This document shows, in pieces, positions 63,936-64,000 of a DNA stretch of 64,000 bases. The stretch is taken from NCBI GenBank assembly GCA_030546905.1, contig JAUOPI010000004.1:62001-126000 (forward strand), written 5' to 3'. The notes under the pieces are model-generated. The model searched no databases, was not told the DNA's origin, and saw only the letters and a program-made list of their open reading frames with translations. Every line of letters begins with the position of its first letter. Positions within the stretch are counted from its first letter, which is position 1. Position numbers and translations under genes: made by a program. Source of the stretch: Granulosicoccaceae sp. 1_MG-2023. Its GTDB lineage: Bacteria; Pseudomonadota; Gammaproteobacteria; Granulosicoccales; Granulosicoccaceae.

Positions 63936-64000
63936 GTGTCTGAGGAGCGCCGCACGCTGGCAACACAGCGCCCGTCAACGCCGCTGTCAGTTTGGTTACT
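63936..64000 (+). CDS. Possible 5' end of the next gene (ftsB position), cut by the window edge
   Basis: An open frame from GTG 63936 runs to the edge and begins MSEERRTLATQRP, then PLSVWL, which could lead into a membrane helix. In gammaproteobacteria ftsB commonly follows eno, so a cut-off ftsB is plausible. Only about 21 residues are visible, and there is no clear ribosome-binding site. Confidence 0.3.
   Translation, partial: MSEERRTLATQRPSTPLSVWL

Overview
The window looks like one contiguous stretch of a Gammaproteobacterium chromosome, moderately GC-rich (roughly 57-60% by eye). The basis is gene order: smc-zipA-ligA, fabD-fabG-acpP-fabF-mltG-tmk-holB-pilZ, rnhB-dnaE-accA-tilS and pyrG-kdsA-eno are arrangements typical of gammaproteobacteria. 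ZipA, CysZ, a PilZ-type pilus protein and DnaK-operon control by a sigma-32-like promoter fit the same group. The lineage is probably outside the Enterobacterales, because hrcA, methylmalonyl-CoA mutase and an exosortase-A-type polysaccharide cluster are present. I cannot name the genus. I found no tRNA, rRNA, CRISPR, insertion sequence or prophage.

Layout. Bases 1-12256 hold an exopolysaccharide cluster on the + strand: a degenerate CpsD-like ATPase, an outer-membrane barrel, three GT4 and one GT2 glycosyltransferases, a Wzx-type flippase, a Wzy/O-ligase-type polymerase and three different NodB-fold deacetylases, tightly packed with many overlapping starts and stops. A strong terminator closes it. 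Bases 12327-20037 are on the - strand: methylmalonyl-CoA mutase (mutA, mutB) with its GTPase chaperone meaB, then ispG and a stand-alone MnmC oxidase domain. Bases 20162-25189 are the heat-shock set hrcA-grpE-dnaK-dnaJ with sigma-32-like promoters. Bases 25213-32935 form a complete phosphate regulon, phoB-phoR-pstS-pstC-pstA-pstB-phoU, with Pho boxes before phoB and pstS and a terminator after pstS. A secreted protein of unknown function, an M23 peptidase and cysZ follow.

Bases 36004-42562 carry smc-zipA-ligA (chromosome segregation, division, DNA ligation). Bases 42631-49956 carry dapB and a fatty-acid/ACP cluster running into mltG-tmk-holB-pilZ, lacking the usual fabH, plsX and rpmF upstream. 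An FNR-family regulator with a well-placed FNR-type site comes next, then a Gfo/Idh/MocA dehydrogenase on the other strand. The core run rnhB-dnaE-accA-tilS-traB-like-pyrG-kdsA-eno reaches the right edge, where a possible ftsB start is cut off.

The least explained stretches are: the triple-deacetylase polysaccharide cluster with its ATPase lacking the Walker A lysine; the 385-base traB-pyrG gap, which holds both a minus-strand terminator and a long rod-like fold better paired on the + strand; the unknown secreted protein after phoU; and several inverted repeats in promoter regions (hrcA, grpE-dnaK, dnaJ leader, mutA, accA).
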